From Clostridia bacterium (lineage in GTDB: Bacteria; Bacillota_A; Clostridia; Christensenellales; UBA1242): DNA of 7,360 nt. This document shows positions 1-6,718 of the stretch, in pieces. Made by a program: the position numbers and the translations under genes. The stretch spans positions 1 through 7,360 of the forward strand of contig JAFVZD010000037.1 of the NCBI GenBank assembly GCA_017508345.1. Reading direction: 5' to 3'. The notes under the pieces were generated by a model, which was given only the letters and a program-made list of their open reading frames with translations, was not told the DNA's origin and did no database searches. Every line of letters begins with the position of its first letter. The first letter of the stretch is position 1.

Positions 1-2612
1 CAAAGAGTAGTGATGCTGTGCTCAAAGAGCAAAAGGTGGGTATGGATGGTCTCAGTCAGACGGAAGTCATGGAGAGATTAAATCAGTATGGCAAGAATGA
101 GTTGGCAGAAAAAAAGAAACATGGTAGGTTGTATAGATTTTTTAGTCAATTCAAAGACATTATGTTGATTATATTATTGATTGCTGCTGGTATCAATACG
201 GTGATTGCGTTGGTGGAGCAAGTGTACACGGATCTAGTGGATGTGGCTATAATACTTACTATTGTATTACTGAATGCAATTGTTGGCTATATCCAAGAGA
301 ACAAGGCAGAGGATGCACTCAATACGCTAAAGAAAATGTCTCAACCATTCGCACGGGTCAAGCGTGCTGGAGTGATACAGAATGTACTGACTACTGATAT
401 TGTGCCGGGGGATATTATTGTATTAGAGGCAGGCGATGTATGCTGTGCGGATGTTAGGCTAATAGAGAGTGCTAGCCTGCAATGTGATGAGAGTTCACTC
501 ACGGGTGAATCCACTGTAATCAATAAGGATGCCACTACAGTATTACCTAATAATACTGCGTTGGGGGATAGGGTGAATATGGTATTTGGCGGTAGTGTGA
601 TTACATATGGTAGAGGTGTGGGAGTAGTGGTGGCTACAGGTATGAATACAGAAATGGGTAAGATTGCTAAGTTATTGGATGTGACAGAGGATGAGACTAC
701 TCCTATCCAACAAAAGTTAAATAAGTTGGGTAAGGTAATCAGTGTCATCATTATCTTGATAGCATTAGTAATATTCTTGATAAATGTAGTATTGGGCAGT
801 AGTAATGTAGTAGATGCGTTGATGCTGAGTATTGCTATTGCGGTAGCGGCTATACCAGAGAGTTTGCCTGCTGTAATTACTGTGATATTGTCGCTAGGTG
901 TATCGCGTATGAGCAAACAGCGTGCTATCATTCGCAAAATGCATGCTGTGGAGACTTTGGGCTCTTGTCAGGTTATTTGTAGTGACAAGACGGGTACACT
1001 TACTCAGAATAAAATGGCGATGCAGACAATAGTAGTGGATAATGAAGTGGTGGATTGCGATAAACTGGATGCCGGCAAATATCAGATAATTTTGCGTGCT
1101 ATGACATTGTGTACTGATGTATCCAATGGAGCGGAGGGACTGGTGGGTGACCCTACAGAGATAGCGCTAGTGGAGTATGCTAGTAGCAAGGGAGTAAACA
1201 AATTCATACTGCAGAGATCTATGCAGAGAGTGGCAGAATTGCCATTTGACTCCAATAGAAAAATGATGACTACATTCAATAAGTCGGATGACAAGATAAT
1301 AGGTTATACAAAGGGTGCACCTGATGTGCTACTCAGTAGGTGTAATAGGGTATTGCTGAATGGCAAAATCAGTACTATTACCGCGGAGATGACACAGACA
1401 ATACTGGATAATATTGAGTTGTTGAGTAGTAAGGGACTTAGGACCTTGGGAGTGGCGTACAAGGTACATCGTACGGATAGCTATTCTCTAGCTGATGAGC
1501 AAGACTTGATATTCGTGGGAGTATTGGGTATGCGTGACCCACCTAGGCCAGAGGCAAGAGAGGCGGTGGCGATGTGTAAGAGTGCGGGTATAATACCTGT
1601 CATGATTACGGGTGACCATGTGACTACTGCTAGAGAAATCGCTAAAGAGGTGGGCATATATGAGGACGGAGATATGGTACTCACGGGGGCAGAATTGGAC
1701 AAACTCAGTGACGAAAAGTACAGGAGTATTATTGAGAAAGTATCCGTCTATGCTAGGGTGAGTCCGGAGAACAAAGTGCGTATTGTGGATACTTGGAAAG
1801 CCTTGGGAAAAGTGGTGGCTATGACGGGTGATGGTGTGAATGATGCACCTAGTATCAAGCGTGCGGATATCGGTGTGGGTATGGGGGTAACGGGTACTGA
1901 GGTGACAAAAGAAGTAGCTGATATGGTACTAACGGATGACAATTTTGCTACTATTGTAGGTGCTGTCAAGGAAGGTCGCAAGACATATCAAAATATCAAA
2001 AAAGTGATATTATTCTTGTTTGCTACCAATATTGTAGAGGTGATGAGCCTATTACTAGTGACACTAATTGCACCAGAATTGATGTTTTTGAGTGCAATAC
2101 AGATATTATTTATCAATTTGGTGACAGATACTCTGCCTGCTATTAGCCTGAGTGTAGAAGCAAGTGAGCCAGATATTATGCAGAGACCACCTAGAGAAAA
2201 GCACGAAGGTTTGTTTGCGGGCAATATGTGGAATCTAGTAGTGGCATCGCTATGGCAAGTATTAGTAGTGGTGGGTACATTCTTTGTAGTATACAATGTG
2301 ACAATGGAAAATATGCTGGCTGTCACTATGTCTTTTGGTGTGCTCAGTACGACCCAACTATTCCATATGCTCAATGTTAGACAAGAGAAGAGTATTTTTA
2401 CACAAAATCCTTTCCGCAACAAGATCTTGTGGATGACTATAATTTTGGGAGTGCTGATTAATATTATTATCGTGAGCATTCCTAGTGTGGCTAGTGTATT
2501 TGGATTGGTAAGTATGACGGCTATTCAATGGCTAATTGTGGTGGGATTGGCACTCACTATTATCCCTGTAATGGAAATATTCAAATGTATTAGACAGATA
2601 AGAAATAAATAA
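1..2612 (+). CDS. P-type (type II) calcium/cation-transporting ATPase, 5' partial
   Basis: This is an ATP-driven cation pump of the plasma membrane, most likely exporting Ca2+ (SERCA/PMCA-like). A GTG at 18 could serve as a start, but the frame is open to the window edge (K-S-S-D-A before it) and those residues fit the family's N-terminal region, so the true start lies upstream. Numbering from the GTG: cation-ATPase N-domain at 1-45; TM1-TM2 near 47-93; actuator TGES at 162-165; TM3 at 238-258; TM4 with PESL at 280-283; phosphorylation motif DKTGT with Asp323; nucleotide-domain KGAPD at 432-436; DPPRP from 507; TGD at 531-533; hinge TGDGVNDAP from 603; and six C-terminal TM segments from about 655. 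Ion-site residues seen are Glu281, Asn671, Glu674, Asn700, Thr703 and Asp704. Nothing is broken, and the length fits the family apart from the missing first residues. Its own terminator follows, so it is not co-transcribed with the next gene. Ca2+ specificity is inferred from these residues; Mn2+ or another cation is possible. Confidence 0.95.
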   Translation, partial: KSSDAVLKEQKVGMDGLSQTEVMERLNQYGKNELAEKKKHGRLYRFFSQFKDIMLIILLIAAGINTVIALVEQVYTDLVDVAIILTIVLLNAIVGYIQENKAEDALNTLKKMSQPFARVKRAGVIQNVLTTDIVPGDIIVLEAGDVCCADVRLIESASLQCDESSLTGESTVINKDATTVLPNNTALGDRVNMVFGGSVITYGRGVGVVVATGMNTEMGKIAKLLDVTEDETTPIQQKLNKLGKVISVIIILIALVIFLINVVLGSSNVVDALMLSIAIAVAAIPESLPAVITVILSLGVSRMSKQRAIIRKMHAVETLGSCQVICSDKTGTLTQNKMAMQTIVVDNEVVDCDKLDAGKYQIILRAMTLCTDVSNGAEGLVGDPTEIALVEYASSKGVNKFILQRSMQRVAELPFDSNRKMMTTFNKSDDKIIGYTKGAPDVLLSRCNRVLLNGKISTITAEMTQTILDNIELLSSKGLRTLGVAYKVHRTDSYSLADEQDLIFVGVLGMRDPPRPEAREAVAMCKSAGIIPVMITGDHVTTAREIAKEVGIYEDGDMVLTGAELDKLSDEKYRSIIEKVSVYARVSPENKVRIVDTWKALGKVVAMTGDGVNDAPSIKRADIGVGMGVTGTEVTKEVADMVLTDDNFATIVGAVKEGRKTYQNIKKVILFLFATNIVEVMSLLLVTLIAPELMFLSAIQILFINLVTDTLPAISLSVEASEPDIMQRPPREKHEGLFAGNMWNLVVASLWQVLVVVGTFFVVYNVTMENMLAVTMSFGVLSTTQLFHMLNVRQEKSIFTQNPFRNKILWMTIILGVLINIIIVSIPSVASVFGLVSMTAIQWLIVVGLALTIIPVMEIFKCIRQIRNK

Positions 2613-2670
2613 ATTAATAAAAAAACCGCTAAAAAAAATTGAGTACAAAAAAACACGAACTAAAAAAACA

Positions 2671-2707
2671 AAAATCTGCCTCGCTATGGGTGAGGCAGAT
2701 TTTTTTT
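2671..2707 (+). terminator. Rho-independent terminator after the ATPase gene
   Basis: A perfect 12-bp inverted repeat (2671-2682 with 2692-2703, core ATCTGCCTC / GAGGCAGAT) can be lengthened by a G-U and a C-G pair, leaving a 5-base loop at 2685-2689. An uninterrupted T run reaches 2707. It lies about 60 bases after the ATPase stop. An A run precedes the stem, so it could also act on the other strand, but no minus-strand gene is seen that would need it. Confidence 0.93.
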
Positions 2708-2781
2708 GGGGTAACTAGTAGCATAAAAAATATTACAGGTAGATATTAAATATAAACTCTGATCTATTTACGGTATGGGGA

Positions 2782-2796
2782 ATTTTGTGTCAAAAT
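2782..2796. repeat. Short inverted repeat (6+3+6), possible operator
   Basis: ATTTTG at 2782-2787 and CAAAAT at 2791-2796 are exact reverse complements around a TGT spacer. The element lies about 70 bases upstream of the helD promoter in otherwise featureless AT-rich DNA. It has the form of a small dimeric-regulator site, but a repeat this short and AT-rich can arise by chance. No regulator is suggested. Confidence 0.25.
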
Positions 2797-2830
2797 AAAC
2801 ATCCGCCCTAAATAAAAGCAAAGGGGCAAT

Positions 2831-2891
2831 AGTGGAGAAAATGTGGTGGATAAATTGTGGGGCAACTCTTTACTTTTGTGGAGAAATGTGG
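2831..2891 (+). repeat. Cluster of same-orientation (T)GTGG repeats over the helD promoter; DnaA-box-like or MraZ-like
   Basis: GTGG occurs at 2832, 2843, 2857, 2878 and 2888, with a sixth overlapping GTGG at 2846. All are in the same orientation, within about 60 bases of non-coding DNA. Several extend to near matches of the reverse-complement DnaA box TGTGGATAA: TGTGGAGAA at 2877-2885 (8 of 9), GGTGGATAA at 2845-2853 (8 of 9), AGTGGAGAA at 2831-2839 (7 of 9) and TGTGGTAAA at 2887-2895 (7 of 9). The first group (2831-2862) also resembles the GTGG-type direct repeats bound by MraZ. Two copies lie in the promoter spacer or touch the -10, so a protein bound there would be expected to repress. 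The repetition is seen directly; the binding protein is inferred. Confidence 0.5.
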
Positions 2892-2897
2892 TAAAAT
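2869..2897 (+). promoter_or_regulatory. Sigma-A-type promoter for helD-argS, with extended -10
   Basis: The -35 is TTTACT at 2869-2874 (4 of 6 to TTGACA). After a 17-base spacer comes the -10, TAAAAT at 2892-2897 (5 of 6 to TATAAT), preceded by TGG at 2889-2891, which supplies the extended -10 TG. Transcription would start near 2903-2905, giving a leader of about 25 bases before the ATG at 2928. This is too short for a riboswitch or T-box, so control must act mainly at initiation. Confidence 0.65.
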
Positions 2898-2914
2898 ATG
2901 AGATATTAATAAAA

Positions 2915-2920
2915 AAGAGG
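2915..2920 (+). promoter_or_regulatory. Ribosome binding site that decides the helD start
   Basis: AAGAGG lies 7 bases before the ATG at 2928. A second ATG at 2924 is only 3 bases from the site and is in a frame that stops after ten codons. Spacing and frame both favour 2928. Confidence 0.7.
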
Positions 2921-2927
2921 TCAATGT

Positions 2928-4934
2928 ATGCAAAAAGGCACAAAGGAATGGAATGATGAGGTAGAGTATTTATCGCGCACGCAGGCGGCAATAGATAGTA
3001 AGGTAGATCAGATCAAAATGGCCATTGAGGAGAGACGTCCAATAGTAGAGGAGATGAAATATCAATACACGCATCAGACACGAGATCTAGATTATTTTGA
3101 AAAGAGCCAAGTGTACCAACGAATTGATGAATTTATGATATATGCCAATGAGCAACTGGAGATAGCGGAGGAATTGGGTAAGACGCGTCTATGCCCGTAT
3201 TTTGCTAGAGTGGATTGGGAGGACAAGGAAGGCAAGATGCCGGTGTATCTGGGGCTCAGGAGTATTGACGATGGTAATGACTATTATGTAATAGACTGGA
3301 GAGCACCTATTGGAGAGTTGTATTATGAATATGGCTTGGGCGAGGCAAAATTTGAGACACCGGAGGGTGAGGTGCATGGGGAGGTGACACTCAAGCGTCA
3401 GTATGACATCAAGCGAGGGGAACTCGTGGATGTGTATGATGTGGACATCAATATTTTTGATGAATATCTCCAAAAGGTACTAGCGAGAGTGAACACTACG
3501 CGATTACAGAATGTAGTGAGTACCATTCAACGCGAGCAGAATGCAATCATTAGGAATCTAAAGAGTGATATGCTAATAGTACAGGGTTGTGTAGGTAGTG
3601 GCAAGACGACAGTAGCATTGCATCGTATAGCGTATATGTTGTACAGATTACCCAGCATTCAATCTAGCAATGTATTGATTATTTCGCCTAATGAGTTATT
3701 TACTCGTCATATATCTGGGGTATTACCAGAGCTAGGTGAAAAGAACACTAGGAGTGCTACATTCAGTAAGTTTGCCAAGAGATTACTCAAGATACCTACC
3801 AATGTGGAGTCACAAGACGAATTTGCTAGTAGATTGAGTGAGTCTAGTGAGAGAGAATACAATCAGGCGGTATCCAAACTCAGCCCAGGCATTAGGGACA
3901 AGATGTTGAGATTTGTACGCAAGTATGATGCGAGCATTAGATTTAGCAATGGGCTAAGTATTAGACAAAAGCAATACCCTAGAGTGATGCTAGATGAATG
4001 GTGGCACGATGAGTACAAGGGGGAGAGTATGCCCAAGAAACTCAGTCTAATCATAGATCGAATTGTCAAGGACAATCATATCAAGAGCAACAATTTGGTA
4101 GACGCTATTAGGCAAGAATTGGACAAGCGAATGTCACGCAAGATTGATATGTACACAGTGTACAACGCCTTTCTCAAGCATTGTGGCTATGACGAGATGG
4201 GGGATATGGAGTGTATCAAGTATGATGATGCGATATTATTATGCGTAATGAGGGAAATATATGATGACATCAATGTCAAGATGGACATCAAGCAGGTAGT
4301 GATAGATGAGGCGCAGGAGTATCCTGAGGTATTTGTAGATTTGCTCATGAGAATATTCCCGAGGGCACAATTTAGCCTATATGGTGATGATTATCAGCAG
4401 ACTACACCGGGAGCGGTATCTAGTCTAAGGGATTTGACCGTACTCAATCCTCAGAATGCTACATATGTAGTATTGGACAAGACATATCGTAGTACAGAGG
4501 AAATAATGCAGTATGCAGATGATAGACTGGGACTAGAGTATCACAATGCTTTTAGATTGAATTCGGGTAATCCAGTAGAGGAGATACAGTGTGCGGATAA
4601 TATCAATCAGGTGGCACAACAGGTATTAGGAATATTGGAGCGAGTAATACCGGATGGCAAGAATGTGGGTATAATAGTAGGGGATACAGATATGGCCAAT
4701 GCGGTATATGCGGAACTAAACAAGGTGATACCGCATAGGATAGCCAATATTAACAATAGTCACATTAGTAGTGATAGACAGGTACAGATATTGCCTGTGA
4801 GTATTGCAAAGGGACTGGAGTATGATACAGTGATAGTGATTGAGAATGGTGGACTATTGGGTACAAAGGAGACATCACATCATTATATAGCGTACACAAG
4901 GGCTATCAACAAATTGTATGTTATCAAGAAATAG
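2928..4934 (+). CDS. helD: HelD-like RNA polymerase recycling ATPase (UvrD/Rep-type SF1 fold)
   Basis: HelD proteins bind RNA polymerase, push a coiled-coil arm into its secondary channel and use ATP to release stalled polymerase from nucleic acid. The 668-residue protein starts with a charged helical region (about 5-85) that fits the antiparallel coiled coil. It then shows the family's own block with CPYFARVDW, YLGL and DWRAPI followed by LYYEY (about 88-150), which ordinary UvrD/PcrA helicases lack. Motor motifs follow in order: Walker A GCVGSGKTT from 220 (Lys226), Walker B DEAQEY from 460, motif III GDDYQQ from 486, TYRST with Arg521, motif V KGLEYD from 628 and motif VI YTRA at 656-659. 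It is somewhat shorter than B. subtilis HelD (about 774 residues), but no motif is missing. It is the first gene of a two-gene unit with argS. Family membership is clear; the exact role is inferred from studied homologues. Confidence 0.9.
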   Translation: MQKGTKEWNDEVEYLSRTQAAIDSKVDQIKMAIEERRPIVEEMKYQYTHQTRDLDYFEKSQVYQRIDEFMIYANEQLEIAEELGKTRLCPYFARVDWEDKEGKMPVYLGLRSIDDGNDYYVIDWRAPIGELYYEYGLGEAKFETPEGEVHGEVTLKRQYDIKRGELVDVYDVDINIFDEYLQKVLARVNTTRLQNVVSTIQREQNAIIRNLKSDMLIVQGCVGSGKTTVALHRIAYMLYRLPSIQSSNVLIISPNELFTRHISGVLPELGEKNTRSATFSKFAKRLLKIPTNVESQDEFASRLSESSEREYNQAVSKLSPGIRDKMLRFVRKYDASIRFSNGLSIRQKQYPRVMLDEWWHDEYKGESMPKKLSLIIDRIVKDNHIKSNNLVDAIRQELDKRMSRKIDMYTVYNAFLKHCGYDEMGDMECIKYDDAILLCVMREIYDDINVKMDIKQVVIDEAQEYPEVFVDLLMRIFPRAQFSLYGDDYQQTTPGAVSSLRDLTVLNPQNATYVVLDKTYRSTEEIMQYADDRLGLEYHNAFRLNSGNPVEEIQCADNINQVAQQVLGILERVIPDGKNVGIIVGDTDMANAVYAELNKVIPHRIANINNSHISSDRQVQILPVSIAKGLEYDTVIVIENGGLLGTKETSHHYIAYTRAINKLYVIKK

Positions 4935-4949
4935 TGAGTAGGAGAGAAT

Positions 4950-6629
4950 ATGAATTTTAAGAAAATTTTAGCACAAAAAATCAAGGTAGATGGTGTATCT
5001 ACTGAGGATATAGAGAATATGCTGAGTACACCACCAAGTGTGGAGATGGGAGACTATGCGTTGCCGTGTTTTGGATTTGCTAAGATACAGAGGTGTAGCC
5101 CTATGCAGGTGGCAGAGAATATCGCAGGTAGTCTCAGTCAAGACGAATTGATTAGTCAGGTAAAGGTAGTGAATGGTTATCTGAATATTTATCTAGATAG
5201 GGCGAGGGCTACAGAGGCTATTGTGAGTGAACTATTAGCCAAAGAGGATATAGCGAAGAGTGACATAGGTAAGGGCAAGCGTGTATGTATAGACTTTAGT
5301 AGTGTGAATGTAGCCAAGGCACCTCATATTGGACATTTTAGCAACACTGTAATAGGAGCGAGCATATCTAGGATTTATGAGAAAATGGGTTATGAGGTAA
5401 TCAAGCTCAATTATCTAGGGGATTATGGTACACAATTTGGTAAACTGGTGTGTGCATATCTCAAGTGGGGAAACAGGGCGGATGTAGAGGCTAGAGGAAT
5501 AGATGCATTACAAGAATTGTACATTAGGGTGAATGAGGAATGTGACAAGGATGAGGCGCTACTAAATGAATGCAGAGAGACATTCAAAAAACTGGAGAAC
5601 AAGGACCCACAGGTATTGGAGTTATTCGAATGGTTCAAGCAACTCTCTATCAATGAGGTAAAAAAGACATTATTTGAGCCGCTAGGTATAACATTTGATG
5701 ACTGGCGTGGAGAGCAACATTATGCTCAATATACGGATAGAGTTTTGGGTGAATTGGAGAGTAGCGGTGTAGCCAAGATTAGCCAAGGTGCGTTGGCGGT
5801 GGATCTAGAGGACTACAATCTGGGTGTAGCATTGGTCAGGCAATCTAATGGTACTACATTGTATCTAACTCGTGATATTAGCACTGCTCTAGACAGAAAG
5901 CGAGAGTATGACTTTGACAAGTGTATCTATATAGTGGGTGTGGAGCAAAAATTGCATTTTGCACAATTATTCAAGATATTAGAGCTAATGGGGAATGCTT
6001 GGGCAAAGGACCTATTGCACCTAGTGAATGGAAGACTGAGATTGCCAGAAGGTAGGCTGTCTAGCAGGAAAGGCAATCAGGCGTTAGCAAAAGACATTAT
6101 GGCTACTAGTATCCAAAAGGCTGAGGAAGTAATGCGTGAGCGTGGTGTAGCGGTAGACAAGGACAGAGCCAAGGACATAGGACTGGGAGCATTGGTATTC
6201 AGTGCACTCAAGACGGATATCAGCAAGGATAGTGTATTTGTGCTAGAGGATGCAATTAACTTTGATGGTGAGACAGGACCGTATCTGATGTATACCCATG
6301 CTAGGTGTGCTAGTATATTGCGCAAGGCTAATATAGTAGACACAGATATTGATTGTACTATACAGCCGGATAATACATGGGAAGTGGTAACAGCTATCAA
6401 TAAATATAGCATGGTGGTAGCTAATGCTTGTACAGAGAATGAGCCAAGTATACTAGCTAGATATTTATTGGAGTTGGCTAGTGTATTCAACAAATTTTAT
6501 CATGACAACAGGATAATCACAGAGCAAGATGAGGTAACCAAAAAGAATGTAGCGATTACCAGTCTGGTAGCTAGAGTGATAAAACAAGGTTTGGCAATAC
6601 TGGGAATAAATGCACCGGATGAGATGTAA
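4950..6629 (+). CDS. argS: Arginyl-tRNA synthetase (class I)
   Basis: A cytoplasmic enzyme that charges tRNA-Arg with arginine using ATP. The 559 residues match the usual length. An N-terminal tRNA-binding add-on domain (about 1-85) precedes the Rossmann catalytic core, with class I signature HIGH at 126-129 preceded by NVAKAP, then LGDYGTQFGKL soon after. The second signature appears as SSRKGN (371-376), the degenerate KMSKS form common in ArgRS. The DALR anticodon-binding domain begins near YTHAR (448-452), and the protein ends in the typical final helix and LGINAPDEM. The segment after HIGH reads HFSNTVIG rather than the common HLRSTVIG, a variation in a region that differs among Clostridia. 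AGGAGAG at 4940-4946 sits just before the ATG. The gap from the helD stop is 15 bases, so no T-box or promoter fits and expression depends on the helD promoter. The gene is intact. Confidence 0.97.
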   Translation: MNFKKILAQKIKVDGVSTEDIENMLSTPPSVEMGDYALPCFGFAKIQRCSPMQVAENIAGSLSQDELISQVKVVNGYLNIYLDRARATEAIVSELLAKEDIAKSDIGKGKRVCIDFSSVNVAKAPHIGHFSNTVIGASISRIYEKMGYEVIKLNYLGDYGTQFGKLVCAYLKWGNRADVEARGIDALQELYIRVNEECDKDEALLNECRETFKKLENKDPQVLELFEWFKQLSINEVKKTLFEPLGITFDDWRGEQHYAQYTDRVLGELESSGVAKISQGALAVDLEDYNLGVALVRQSNGTTLYLTRDISTALDRKREYDFDKCIYIVGVEQKLHFAQLFKILELMGNAWAKDLLHLVNGRLRLPEGRLSSRKGNQALAKDIMATSIQKAEEVMRERGVAVDKDRAKDIGLGALVFSALKTDISKDSVFVLEDAINFDGETGPYLMYTHARCASILRKANIVDTDIDCTIQPDNTWEVVTAINKYSMVVANACTENEPSILARYLLELASVFNKFYHDNRIITEQDEVTKKNVAITSLVARVIKQGLAILGINAPDEM

Positions 6630-6639
6630 AAAAATAATT

Positions 6640-6668
6640 AGACATATCTATGGATGTGTCTTTTTTTT
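6640..6668 (+). terminator. Rho-independent terminator after argS
   Basis: A 9-bp stem (6640-6648 with 6653-6661, AGACATATC against GATGTGTCT, one T-G wobble) closes a TATG loop and runs into eight T residues at 6661-6668. It lies 10 bases after the argS stop and ends the helD-argS transcript. Confidence 0.88.
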
Positions 6669-6693
6669 GTTATCAAAAGTCTGAGAGTATAAT
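6667..6693 (+). promoter_or_regulatory. Weak candidate promoter for the COG2426-like gene
   Basis: A perfect TATAAT at 6688-6693 has TTGTTA at 6667-6672 upstream, with a short 15-base spacer, overlapping the end of the argS terminator T run. A start near 6700 would leave a leader of about 19 bases that includes the Shine-Dalgarno. A second TATAAT at 6696-6701 is too close to the ribosome site to be likely. The region is very AT-rich, so chance matches are easy. A promoter is expected here because a terminator precedes the gene. Confidence 0.4.
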
Positions 6694-6718
6694 AATATAA
6701 TCTATGAGGAGGTGTATT

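Noticed and set aside
18..20. GTG at 18 as the true ATPase start
   Set aside because: The frame stays open upstream with residues that fit the family's N-terminus, and no Shine-Dalgarno is visible in the 17 bases before it.
341..937. 198-codon open frame on the minus strand
   Set aside because: It lies wholly inside the ATPase gene, whose frame carries the conserved motifs. Its translation is low-complexity (Ser/Thr/Ile/Leu-rich), as expected of an antisense shadow.
1988..2479. 163-codon open frame on the minus strand
   Set aside because: It is antisense to the ATPase membrane segments; its hydrophobic look is a reflection of those codons.
2619..2674. Series of five A-tracts suggesting phased curved DNA
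   Set aside because: Centres are about 12, 15, 15 and 7 bases apart, not in step with the helix repeat; the run is better read as ordinary A-rich DNA next to a terminator.
2775..2798. Seven-codon + strand mini-ORF before helD
   Set aside because: There is no Shine-Dalgarno and it lies upstream of the likely transcription start, so it is not a credible leader peptide.
2831..2897. Replication origin, based on DnaA-box-like repeats beside AT-rich DNA
   Set aside because: No dnaA, dnaN, rpmH, gidA or other origin-linked gene is nearby, and the repeats overlap a promoter; a regulatory role is simpler.
2764..2991. 75-codon minus-strand frame covering the intergenic gap
   Set aside because: It overlaps the helD start, promoter and repeats, lacks a clear ribosome site and resembles no family I know.
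6077..6493. 138-codon open frame on the minus strand
   Set aside because: It is antisense to the catalytic and DALR regions of argS, with no ribosome site or family features.
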